A stretch of 64,000 nt of DNA, taken from Paraescarpia echinospica. Taxonomy: Eukaryota; Annelida; Polychaeta; Sabellida; Siboglinidae. Position 1 is the stretch's first letter; the number at the start of each line of letters is the position of its first letter. Both the position numbers and the translations under genes were made by a program. A model generated the notes under the pieces. The model was given only the letters and a program-made list of their open reading frames with translations. It had not been told where the DNA came from and made no database searches. Below are positions 1 to 11,150 of this stretch, in pieces. The stretch covers positions 31,394,541-31,458,540 of the forward strand of contig CM034539.1 of NCBI GenBank assembly GCA_020002185.1, read 5' to 3'.

Positions 1-2945
1 GTAATCATAACAGTGCACACCCTCCTCTACCCCGATCACCTCTACAAACAGCAGTAATCATACAGTAAATCACCTCTCTATTCTGCACGTCAACAAGTAG
101 CAGTAATCATAACAGTACACACCCTCCTCTTCCCCGATCACCTCTACAAACAGCTGTAATCATACAGTACAATCACCTCTCTATTCTGCACGTCAACAAG
201 TAGCAGTAATCATAACAGTACACATCCTCCTCTACCCCCATCACCTCTACAAACAGCAGTAATCATACAGTACAATCACCTCTCTATTCTGCACATCAAC
301 AAGTAGCAGTGAGCATGAAAGTGCACACCCTCCTCTACCCCGATCACCTCTACAAACAGCAGTAATCATACAGTACAATCACCTCTCTATTCTGCACGTC
401 AACAAGTAGCAGTAATCATAACAGTACACACCCTCCTCTACCCCGATCACCTCTACAAACAGCAGTAATCATACAGTACAATCACCTCTCTATTCTGCAC
501 ATCAACAAGTAGCAGTAATCATAACAGTACACACCCTCCTCTACCCCGATCACCTCGACAAACAGCAGTAATCATACAGTACAATCACCTCTCTATTCTG
601 CACGTCAACAAGTAGCAGTAATCATAACAGTACACACCCTCCTCTACCCCGATCACCTTTACAAACAGCAGTAATCATACAGTACAATCACCTCTCTATT
701 CTGCACGTCAACAAGTAGCAGTAATCATAACAGTACACACCCTCCTCTACCCCGATCACCTCTACAAACAGCAGTAATCATACAGTACAATCACATCTCT
801 ATTCTGCACATCAACAAGTAGCAGTAATCATAACAGTGCACACCCTCCTCTACCCCGATCACCTCTACAAACAGCAGTAATCATACAGTACAATCACCTC
901 TCTATTCTGCACGTCAACATGTAGCAGTAATCATAACAGTACACACCTTCCTCTACCCCGATCACCTCTACAAACAGCTGTAATCATACAGTACAATCAC
1001 CTCTCTATTCTGCACGTCAACAAGTAGCAGTAATCATAACAGTACACACCTTCCTCTACCCCGATCACCTCTACAAACAGCTGTAATCATACAGTACAAT
1101 CACCTCTCTATTCTGCACGTCAACAAGTAACAGTAATCATAACAGTACACATCCTCCTCTACCCCGATCACCTCTACAAACAGCAGTAATCATACAGTAC
1201 AATCACCTCTCTATTCTGCACATCAACAAGTAGCAGTGAGCATGACAGTGAACACCCTCCACTACACCGATCACCTCTACAAACAACAGTAATCATACAG
1301 TACAATCACCTCTCTATTCTGCACATCAACAAGTAGCAGTGAGCATGACAGTGCACACCCTCCTCTACCCCGATCACCTCTACAAACAGCAGTAATCATA
1401 CAGTACAATCACCTCTCTATTCTGCACATCAACAAGTAGCAGTGAGCATGACAGTGCACACCCTCCTCTACCCCGATCACGTCTACAAACAGCAGTAATC
1501 ATGCAATACAATCACCTCTCTATTCTGCACTTCAACAAGTAGCAGTAATCATAACAGAACACACCCTCCTCTACCCCGATCACCTCTACAAACAGCAGTA
1601 ATCATACAGTACAATCACCTCTCTATTCTGCACGTCAACAAGTAGCAGTAATCATAACAGTACACACCCTCCTCTACCCCGATCACATCTACAAACAGCT
1701 GTAATCATACAGTACAATCACCTCTCTATTTTGCACGTCAACAAGTAGCAGTAATCATAACAGTACACAGCCTCCTCTACCCCGATCACTTCTACAAACA
1801 GCAGTAATCATACAGTACAATCACCTGTCTATTCTGCACATCAACAAGTAGCAGTAATCATAACAGTGCACACCCTCCTATACCCCGATCACCTCTACAA
1901 ACAGCAGTAATCATACAGTACAATCACCTCTCTATTCTGCACGTCAACAAGTAGCAGTAATCATAACAGTACACACCTTCCTCTACCCCGATCACCTCTA
2001 CAAACAGCTGTAATCATACAGTACAATCACCTCTCTATTCTGCACGTCAACAAGTAACAGTAATCATAACAGTACACATCCTCCTCTACCCCGATCACCT
2101 CTACAAACAGCAGTAATCATACAGTACAATCACCTCTCTATTCTGCACATTAACAAGTAGCAGTGAGCATGACAGTGCACACCCTCCACTACACCGATCA
2201 CCTCTACAAACAGCAGTAATCATACAGTACAATCACCTCTCTATTCTGCACATCAACAAGTAGCAGTGAGCATGACAGTGCACACCCTCCTCTACCCCGA
2301 TCACCTCTACAAACAGCAGTAATCATACAGTACAATCACCTCTCTATTCTGCACATCAACAAGTAGCAGTGAGCATGACAGTGCACACCCTCCTCTACCC
2401 CGATCACGTCTACAAACAGCAGTAATCATGCAATACAATCACCTCTCTATTCTGCACTTCAACAAGTAGCAGTAATCATAACAGAACACACCCTCCTCTA
2501 CCCCGATCACCTCTACAAACAGCAGTAATCATACAGTACAATCACCTCTCTATTCTGCACGTTAACAAGTAGCAGTAATCATAACAGTACACACCCTCCT
2601 CTACCCCGATCACCTCTACAAACAGCCGTAATCATACAGTAAAATCACCTCTCTATTCTGCACATCAACAAGTAGCAGTGAGCATGACAGTGCACACCCT
2701 CCACTACCCCGATCACCTCTACATACAGCAGTAATCATACAGTACAATCACCTCTCTATTCTGCACATCAACAAGTAGCAGTGAGCATGACAGTGCACAC
2801 CCTCCTCTACCCCGATCATCTCTACAAACAGCAGTAATCATACAGTACAATCACCTCTCTATTCTGCACATCAACAAGTAGCAATGAGCATGACAGTGCA
2901 CACCCTCCTCTATTCAGATCAACTTTACAAGTAGCAGTACACATG
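1..2945. repeat. 103-bp dimeric satellite array, about 28 copies
   Basis: Tandem units of 103 bp repeat from the first base; the start of the unit (GTAATCATAACAGT) recurs at 1, 103, 206 and so on. Each unit is two diverged halves of about 51 bp, one containing CACCTCTCTATTCTGCAC and one containing CCTCCTCTACCCCGATCAC, and both run into a shared CAGTAATCAT segment. Shared rare variants show a higher-order block of nine units (927 bp): for example the GCAATACAATC variant at 1501 recurs at 2428 and the ACACCTTCC variant at 1051 recurs at 1978. The array runs off the left edge. No open frame spans it. Confidence 0.95.
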
Positions 2946-3088
2946 ACAGAACTTCGAACTCAGAATCAATTTATTTGACCTGTAAATACGATACATATAC
3001 AATGAATAACGTAGGTAATAGATTAGGTCGTGAGACTCCCATTAAGGTATATAATATCGCTAGCACAGGAGCCACCCCATATATATAA

Positions 3089-3173
3089 ACTCTCGATAAG
3101 CCAAAGGGCTTCCTTGTCCACATGCCATCTAGAGTTAATTCTCTGGATGGCAGTCTTGTTAAATCTTGTTAAA
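3089..3173 (+). mobile_element. CR1-like 3' end fragment nested in copy 1
   Basis: This 85-bp piece matches the 3' terminus of the CR1-like family at 32739-32948, 35798-36320 and 48462-50520, including CTCGATAAGCCAAAG, the inverted motif around a CTCTGGATGGCA segment, and the terminal TTGTTAAATC repeats. The matching place in the second copy of the host element (about 39370) runs directly from TATAAATATAA to ACAACAAC, so the insertion is bounded. Confidence 0.8.
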
Positions 3174-3250
3174 ACAACAACATTAACATGACACAAATCA
3201 GTATAGCATATGACTTGTGTTAGTTGATAATACTCAAATTGTCAACATAC

Positions 3251-3994
3251 ATTGAGGCATAGTGTTCATCACTGAGCAGGGTTTATGCCAGAACAACAAC
3301 AACAAGTCACTGCAGGCTCAGGAGGCCGCCAATGGGCATTCACCAACGACAAGTCACTGCAGGGTCAGAAGGCTGCATAAGGTCATTCCTCTGCAGGGGG
3401 TGGCTAGCCAATCACAACATTGGCACCCTCTGAAACTCACCCTCTGCCTCCTATATATGCAGGGGGTAGCTGCTCAATCGTAACATATATCCTGTGGCAT
3501 GGCCAAGTAAAGCTATCCAATCATCTACATTTGCCCAGGGTTGTAGGAAGAATAACTTCCGCGCTCGATGCCATCTTTGTCTCTAGCACGAACAAAGAAG
3601 CACGCCACCCACCAACCAGCCCCTTTGTAAATGATAGGAGGGTCAGTATCTCCAATGGGTTGGCTTGACACCCAGATGAATTCAGACACAGGATAATGGT
3701 CATGTGGCCGCAGTCACATAACCAATGATCAAGTATCTGGCCCCGGATCACGTCCGGTCTCGTGAAATGTCCTGGCTTGACACCCAGAGGGATGCAGACC
3801 CAGGATTCTGATCATGTGGCCTCAGTCACATGATCATGTAACTGACCCAGGATTACGTCCGGTCATGTGAAATATCCTGGTCTTGCATCCTGTTCTCAAG
3901 CTGTCACAGCTAGCCCCAAAGATATCTGACCGGACTGTCTCATTTTGCCATAATAAATTTGCATTTATCAAATGAGTTGTTGTGTTGTTGTCAT
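3251..3994 (+). mobile_element. Dispersed repeat of about 745 bp, inserted in copy 1
   Basis: Absent from the matching place in the second non-LTR copy (about 39450), which gives approximate boundaries. A partial inverted copy lies at 33806-34295. It carries an internal tandem duplication of about 112 bp (TTGGCTTGACACCCAG at about 3659 and again at about 3771), each half holding a short palindrome of the form CATGTGGCCGCAGTCACATG. No conserved coding is visible and I cannot name the family. Confidence 0.7.
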
Positions 3995-4266
3995 AAGTAC
4001 AAAATACAAGGACTGATTATATGTACTCGTGTACATATTGACGTACATATGGATATTTAGGTATACATTTCAATACGTATTACGAATTACACATTACTAT
4101 GTTGTGCCTAATGCAAATTTTGGCAAATTCGTGTTTGAATGTATACTACAAATTCGTGTTTGGATGTGAAATACAGATTACTTCTTTCACGTGTACAGTG
4201 TTGATGAATATCATAGATGTGTGTGTTAGGAAAACCATTTAAGTAGTAGGGTAAACAATTGTTAAT

Positions 4267-5400
4267 TCATTTACAGTAACATTTTAATTGTTGGTTTTTA
4301 TAAATGACATCCAACTTAAGCAACTGAAATCTTTTTAAAATAGGACTTGTGTGAGCATTATATTTACTTAAGGATAGTATTCGTATTGCTTTTTTGCGTA
4401 ATTTGAAAATTCGATGTGCCTGATGACCCCATAAAAGTAAGCCATAATTAATATGAGGGAGAATAAGAGCACTGTACATAATATATAATGTATTCAGTGT
4501 TTAAATTTATTTACTATCCCTATTGTTTAAAATATTTTATTTGCTTGTATGTTTGTATGACTCTGCCAGTTTAAATGGTTATTTATTTTGATGCCTAAAA
4601 ATTGAAATAATTTCACATTCAATGTTTACCTCACCTATATGTAACACAGGGTATTCTACTTTCTTTTGAGGCATATTAAAATCATAAATGTAGTCTTTTT
4701 GGAATTTGGTGAGTTTATTAGCTTTAAACCAATTGTAAAATCTTTGTTAGTTGTTTGCTAATATTTTCACTTCGCATTTGGCCTTCTGAATCGTTAAATG
4801 TATTTAGTGTATTAGTAAGGGTGGTGTAATTTGAAAAGGTCACCAAAAAGTGCTATGTCATTTATGTATATAATAAATAAGAGTGGCCCTAAATTGAACC
4901 TTGAGGGACAACAGTGTTGACAACTATTTCCTTAGACTTAACATTTTCATTTTCTAGGTACTGCTTACGATTTTGTAAATAACTCTTACAAAGATCCAGA
5001 GCCTTTCATTGAATCCGTAGTAATTTAACTTCTGTACTAATATATTGTGATAAATTTTGCTTTTGATAAATCAAGGTATATATTTATTGGAGTAGCCGAT
5101 TTATTAAGTTATTGTATAATTCTGTCTATTATTTCGAGTGTAGGAAGATCTGTAGAATGTTTCTTTCTAAACCCATATTGGCTAGTATAGTATGGAACTA
5201 ATCGTGGATTTGATCAAATAGAACCTTTTAAATAAAAAAAAATCACTTGCCGGATAGAAATAGGAGGATAATTGTTAACGTAAGAAACATTACATTTTTG
5301 TCTGGAAATTTACCAGCTATTATTGATTGATTAATAATTAGAGTGCCTGCATTGCTGATATAATGTTTTAATCAATTTTAGTAATTGTGTTGACATACCA
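4267..5400 (-). pseudogene. Reverse transcriptase remnant, C-terminal part
   Basis: The minus-strand frame at 4267-4479 reads like the end of a non-LTR reverse transcriptase: a thumb-like segment with LILPHINYGLLLWG, then RKKAIRILS and a KLDVIYKNQQLK segment. The stretch from 4480 to 5400 aligns by nucleotide with 40010-41010, where the fragment before the palm (KALYYNSQYGFRKKHSTD) is still readable. Frameshifts and stops break it everywhere. It cannot be functional. Confidence 0.75.
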
Positions 5401-5512
5401 TCTTTTCAACAACTTAATTTTGGAGGATCAATTATATTAACAGTAGTTTCCATGTTAATTGGGGTGAGGCTACATGTGTGAAATATCGGGATTTTCAGGT
5501 AATCGTTGTATA

Positions 5513-8500
5513 ATTGACCACCACTTATTGTTGTTTTAGAGGCTAGAGCAGGACCAGCATTACATAATTGACCACCACTTGTTGTTGTTTTAGAGGTTAG
5601 AGTAGGACCAGCATTACATAATTGACCACCACTTGTTGTTGTTTTAAAGGTTAGAGTAGGACCAGCATTACATAATTGACCACCACTTGTTGTTGTTTTA
5701 GAGGTTAGAGTAGGACCAGCATTACATAATTGACCACCACTTGTTGTTGTTTTAGAGGCTAGAGCAGGACCAGCATTACATAATTGACCACCACTTGTTG
5801 TTGTTTTAGAGGCTAGAGCAAGACCAGCATTACATAATTGACCACCACTTGTTGTTGTTTTAGAGGCTAGAGCAGGACCAGCATTACATAATTGACCACC
5901 ACTTGTTGTTGTTTTAGAGGTTAGAGTAGGACCAGCATTACATAATTGACCACCACTTGTTGTTATTTTAGAGGGTAGAGTAGGACCAGCATTACATAAT
6001 TGACCACCACTTGTTGTTGTTTTAGAGGCTAGAGCAGGACCAGCATTACATAATTGACCACCACTTGTTGTTGTTGTAGAGGCTAGAGCAAGACCAGCAT
6101 TACATAATTGACAACCACTTGTTGTTGTTTTAGAGGCTAGAGTAGGACCAGCATTACATAATTGACCACCACTTGTTGTTGTTTTAGAGGCTAGAGTAGG
6201 ACCAGCATTACATAATTGACCACCACTTGTTGTTGTTTTAGAGGTTAGAGTAGGACCAGCATTACATAATTGACCACCACTTGTTGTTGTTTTAGAGGGT
6301 AGAGTAGGACCAGCATTACATAATTGACCACCACTTGTTGTTGTTTTAGAGGCTAGAGCAGGACCAGCATTACATAATTGACCACCACTTGTTGTTGTTG
6401 TAGAGGCTAGAGCAAGACCAGCATTACATAATTGACAACCATTTGTTGTTGTTTTAGAGGCTAGAGTAGGACCAGCATTACATAATTGACCACCACTTGT
6501 TGTTGTTTTAGAGGCTAGAGTAGGACCAGCATTACATAATTGACCACCACTTGTTGTTGTTTTAGAGGTTAGAGTAGGACCAGCATTACATAATTGACCA
6601 CCACTTGTCGTTGTTTTAGAGGCTAGAGCAGGACCAGCATTACATAATTGACCATCACTTGTTGTTGTTTTAGAGGTTAGAGTAGGACCAGCATTACATA
6701 ATTGACCACCACTTGTTGTTGTTTTAGAGGCTAGAGCAGGACCAGCATTACATAATTGACCACCACTTGTTGTTGTTTTAGAGGCTAGAGCAGGACCAGC
6801 ATTACATAATTGACCACCACTTGTTGTTTTAGAGGTTAGAGCAGGACCAGCATTACATAATTGACCACCACTTGTTGTTGTTTTAGAGGTTAGAGTAGGA
6901 CCAGCATTACATAATTGACCACCACTTGTTGTTGTTTTAGAGGCTAGAGCAGGACCAGCATTACATAATTGACCATCACTTGTTGTTGTTTTAGAGGCTA
7001 GAGCAGGACCAGCATTACATAATTGACCACCAGTTGTTGTTGTTTTAGAGGCTAGAGTAGGACCAGCATTATATAATTGACCACCACTTGTTGTTGTTGT
7101 AGAGGCTAGAGTAGAACCAGCATTACGTAACTGACCACCACTTGTTATTGTTTTAGAGGTTAGAGCAGGACCAGCATTACATAATTGACCATCACTTGTT
7201 GTTGTTTTAGAGGTTAGAGTAGGACCAGCATTACATAATTGACCACCACTTGTTGTTGTTTTAGAGGTTAGAGCAGGACCAACATTACATAATTGACCAT
7301 CACTTGTTGTTGTTTTAGAGGCTAGAGCAGGACCAGCATTACATAATTGACCACCACTTGTTGTTTTAGAGGTTAGAGCAGGACCAGCATTACATAATTG
7401 ACCACCACTTGTTGTTGTTTTACAGGTTAGAGTAGGACCAGCATTACATAATTGACCACCATTTGTTGTTGTTTTAGAGGCTAGAGCAGGACCAGCATTA
7501 CATAATTGACCATCACTTGTTGTTGTTTTAGAGGCTAGAGCAGGACCAGCATTACATAATTGACCACCACTTGTTGTTGTTTTAGAGGCTAGAGTAGGAC
7601 CAGCATTACATAATTGACCACCACTTGTTGTTGTTGTAGAGGCTAGAGTAGGACCAGCATTACGTAACTGACCACCACTTGTTATTGTTTTAGAGGTTAG
7701 AGCAGGACCAGCATTACATAATTGACCATCACTTGTTGTTGTTTTAGAGGTTAGAGTAGGACCAGCATTACATAATTGACCACCACTTGTTGTTGTTTTA
7801 GAGGCTAGAGCAGGACCAGCATTACATAATTGACCATCACTTGTTGTTGTTTTAGAGGCTAGAGCAGGACCAGCATTACATAATTGACCACCACTTGTTG
7901 TTGTTTTAGAGGCTAGAGTAGGACCAGCATTACATAATTGACCACAACTTGTTGTTGTTGTAGAGGCTAGAGTAGGACCAGCATTACGTAATTGACCACC
8001 ACTTGTTGTTGTTTTAGAGGTTAGAGCAGGACCAGCGTTACATAATTGACCATCACTTGTTGTTGTTTTAGAGGCTAGAGTAGGACCAGCATTACATAAT
8101 TGACCACCACTTGTTGTTGTTTTAGAGGTTAGAGTAGGACCAGCATTACATAATTGACCATCACTTGTTGTTGTTTTAGAGGCTAGAGCAGGACCAGCAT
8201 TACATAATTGACCACCACTTGTTGTTTTAGAGGGTAGAGTAGGACCAGCGTTACATAATTGACCACCACTTGTTGTTGTTTTAGAGGTTAGAGCAGGACC
8301 AGCATTACATAATTGACCATCACTTGTTGTTGTTTTAGAGGCTAGAGTAGGACCAGCATTACATAATTGACCACCACTTGTTGTTGTTGTAGAGGATAGA
8401 GTAGGACCAGCATTACATAATTGACCACCACTTGTTGTTGTTTTAGAGGCTAGAGCAGGACCAGCATTACATAATTGACCACCACTTGTTGTTGTTTTAG

Positions 8501-8797
8501 AGGTTAGAGCAGGACCAGCATTACATAATTGACCACCACTTGTTGTTGTTTTAGAGGCTAGAGCAGGACCTGCATTACATAATTGACCACCACTTGTTGT
8601 TGTTTTAGAGGCTAGAGTAGGACCAGCATTACATAATTGACCACCACTTGTTGTTGTTTTAGAGGCTAGAGTAGGACCAGCATTACATAATTGACCACCA
8701 CTTGTTGTTGTTTTAGAGGCTAGAGTAGGACCAGCATTACATAATTGACCACCACTTATCGTTGTTTTAGAGGCTAGAGTAGGACCAGCATTACATA
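5513..8797. repeat. 54-bp minisatellite, about 61 copies, with one open frame
   Basis: A 54-bp unit (TTGTTGTTGTTTTAGAGG followed by CTAGAGCAGGACCAGCATTA and a CATAATTGACCACCAC linker) repeats about 61 times. Length variants lack exactly one TTG triplet (51 bp). Because 54 and 51 are multiples of three, the minus strand keeps one frame open across the array, reading SGGQLCNAGPTLASKTTT per unit; the other five frames contain stops in every unit. Higher-order structure is present: a rare GACAACCAC variant at 6110 recurs at 6434, six units away. The open frame is 5406-9038 (1,210 codons), but its N-terminal part is antisense to a gypsy reverse transcriptase, so I do not call it a gene. Confidence 0.92.
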
Positions 8798-9094
8798 AAC
8801 CCTCAATCGGTGCCCCACGAACCGGCAGTATACACCTGAAGACAAAGCTACAACAGGAGCTTGATGCCGTGGAGAACGACGGAATAATCAGGAAGATTGA
8901 GCACCACACTGACCGGTGTTCATCAATCGCAACAAGCGTAAAGCTTGATGGGAGCCTAAGGGTATATCTTGACCACAAACGTCTCAATGACTGCCTCAAG
9001 CGCTGTCCACACAATATTCCGTCCCTAGAGGAACCCAACCCTGAGTTCGCCGGGATACGCGTATTCTCGTAGATGGACGCTAAATCAGGATATT
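8797..9094 (+). pseudogene. Gypsy-like reverse transcriptase fragment, inverted
   Basis: The plus strand reads like the N-terminal part of a Ty3/gypsy reverse transcriptase: KLQQELDAVENDGIIRKIE, then WCSS-like DRCSSIATSVKLDGSLR, the RLNDCLKRCPHNIPSLEE segment, and VFS followed by a stop and then MDAKSGYY (the palm entry motif, normally VFSKMDAKSGYW). It breaks off at about 9094 where minus-strand integrase sequence starts. It is therefore inverted relative to the rest of the element next to it, and fused on its left to the minisatellite. Confidence 0.8.
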
Positions 9095-9504
9095 ATTAAA
9101 TTCGCCATCGACCATAGCGGTGTGATTTTGCGGTGACGGACGCCACACGACTGCAAAAACTGTGACCACGCATTACTCTGGAATGGTGGGCCATTGTCCG
9201 ACTTTATCGTTTCTGGATATCCGAACATGGCAAAAATGGACTCCATGATTGGGATAACTGTCTCTGCACTGGTGCTTCTGGTCACGTGAACGACTGGATA
9301 TCTTGAATATTCATCTGTGACGCAGAGTAAATATTCGCCTGTCGGTATTGGGCCGCAGAAATCAATGCTCAGATTGATCCACGGGCCTCGCGGTAGAGTA
9401 GTCATGTTTAGTGGCTCCATCTGGCGGCGGTTGGAGTTTGCAACACACGGAATGCAACCCATGACGACTGCTTCCGTTTCTTTGTCTATGCCTGGAAACC
9501 ACAC
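9085..9504 (-). pseudogene. Gypsy-like integrase fragment
   Basis: The minus-strand frame holds the end of the integrase zinc-binding region (VWFPGIDKETE, then CIPCVANS) and the start of the catalytic core: WINLSIDFCGPIP with the first Asp, a DEYSRYPVV strand, and IKSDNGPPFQSNAW with the second Asp. The third acidic residue is not reached because the frame ends at the inversion junction. It continues in frame-shifted register from the 9516-10400 open frame. Truncated, not functional. Confidence 0.85.
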
Positions 9505-9515
9505 TTTGCTTCTGA

Positions 9516-10400
9516 TCAGAGCTTTGGTCTTGCAGATGCCCTGATGACCAACTGTATGACACGACTGCGAAGTGCTGTCGGGATGACAATGCGAGAATCT
9601 CGTAGCAGAAAGTCTCCATTTTCTCCCACTGTCAGTTCATCCCTCACTTTCCGGAATGCAGCAATGTCAGCTGACTCGTTGTTAGCTGTTTGTCGGTCGG
9701 ACACAAAGTTGACTCCAACTCTCAGGGCCCCAAGCTGCTCAGCAGTAGCCCTGCCCAGAAGTGAAGGCGAATCTCCATGAACGAGAAGAAATTCTGCGAT
9801 TGTCGACTTGTCACCAATTTGCACGTCACACGTGACGAGCTTACGCGCCACGATTGGCGGCGATCCGTACGGATGTATGGTCCGTTTGCATGCTTCAAAC
9901 TGCTCGCCTCGCTCTCGCAGCTGCGCGGCTACAGTAGAGTTGATTATGTTGCATGATGCACCCGAGTCAACGATCATGTCAACCGGTCCATCTGCAATGA
10001 TTGCTGTGATCATGCCAGAATGAGGCTTCAAAGTAAATGCGTACTCATTTTCGCTGTTGTCGCTATGGGCAGCTGATTCTGCCATGTATCGTATTGGATT
10101 GACTGGCTGTGCACGTTTCTTTTGCCACGTCTGTGAGCTGCGCTGTGACTGCTGCCTTGGTTTGCTTCGGCACATGACAGCGAAATGTCCACGCACTCCA
10201 CATTTGTGACACTCTTTATCACGTGTGCACTTGCATTCGTCACTTGTATGGCCCTGTAAGCCACAGCGAGTACACCGATCGTGACGTTGCTGAGTGTTAG
10301 AATGTCTGTTGACCGGTTTACGAGTGTGCGTTTTGAATGGTATGCGTGCTGACCTGTTGAATGCAGCATACACTGTGTTGTTTGCTGTGCCACGAGCCAT
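9516..10400 (-). pseudogene. Gypsy-like nucleocapsid and protease, RT deleted
   Basis: A 294-residue minus-strand frame. Near residues 42-77 are two CCHC zinc knuckles (CTRCGLQGHTSDEC and CHKCGVRGHFAVMC). Around residue 140 is the aspartic protease motif IVDSGASCNIINS, followed by the flap and a LLGRATAEQLGALRVGV segment. Directly after that, where a reverse transcriptase and RNase H are expected, the protein passes to a pre-integrase linker (DFLLRDSRIVIPTALRSRVI). So RT and RNase H are deleted here. A frameshift separates it from the integrase piece at 9085-9504. Confidence 0.85.
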
Positions 10401-10995
10401 GTCTTTAGCCTGGCGTTCTGACGATTCTTCCGTTTGCGCTATCTCGATCGCTCTGTTTAGCGTGAGATCCTTTCATGCGGCCAGGAGTTTGGTACGCAAC
10501 GAATCAGAGCGACACCGATCGATTACTTGATCTCTGATGTACTCATTGACATTGTTCCCGTAATCGCATGATGATGCCATCTGTCGTAACCGTGTTACGA
10601 ACTGCCCGACGGTTTCGCCTTCATGCTGTTCAGCGCGATGAAACGTGCCTGTTGTACGGGACGTTTGATTTAGGCGTGAAATAGTCCGTCAGTAGTTCTT
10701 TTGTCTTTTGAAACGACGACGACGTACCTGTTTCTGTTTCGGGGAATGTATCATAAATGTCCTGTGTAACAGCAAATCACGTTTTTGCTTGTCATCGGTG
10801 CATCCTGACGCACTGGCCATCCTGTCAAAGTTTCGTATCCACTTTTTTCAACGTTCAGCCGTTGTCGTTTTGTGCATCGAAGGTCGGTAATTGTGCCACA
10901 TTGATCGGAACAGCCATGGTGATTCGGTACGGTAGGCGGTTGCTTACTTGTAGGCTTAGCAGGTTCGCTTAATTCTCGTCGCCATTGTATGATTG
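10401..10995 (-). pseudogene. Gypsy-like gag remnant
   Basis: Upstream (minus strand) of the zinc-knuckle frame, short frames broken by stops and shifts encode gag-like sequence; for instance a frame beginning around 10914 includes NVAQLPTFDAQ-like and TLTGWPV segments after correction for single-base shifts. The element's 5' leader lies at about 10996-11060. No LTR pair can be recognised by eye, so the outer limits of the element are uncertain. Confidence 0.5.
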
Positions 10996-11150
10996 CTGCT
11001 TTTAAATGAAACACACCATTTATCGGACTGAACGAAACATGGCCGACGTTTATTATCTCCTCCGACTAACACCGGAGAAATCCGAAGTCAACGGGATCCG
11101 TCCGTAATACATAGGCTATGTATGTATATAACATCCACGGAGCGGCTATA

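Larger units (their letters stand above)
2946..5512 (-). mobile_element. Decayed non-LTR retroelement, copy 1 (Jockey/RTE-like)
   Basis: This segment is collinear with 39241-41133, which has better preserved coding. It has the same 3' end (AATAAATTGATTCTGAG read on the minus strand), the same junction to the 103-bp satellite, and a minus-strand reverse-transcriptase tail. It is 5'-truncated where the 54-bp minisatellite begins. Two insertions lie inside it (3089-3173 and 3251-3994) and are absent from the second copy. Coding is broken by many stops and frameshifts. The clade assignment is inferred from the style of the RT tail only. Confidence 0.75.

Noticed and set aside
1..2945. CRISPR-like array
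   Set aside because: Regular repeats but no unique spacers; the whole 103-bp unit repeats in an animal genome.
5406..9038. 1,210-codon minus-strand open frame as a repeat-protein gene
   Set aside because: It follows from a stop-free 54-bp unit; its N-terminus is antisense to a gypsy RT and its C-terminus runs into retroelement sequence. Kept as a finding, not as a gene.
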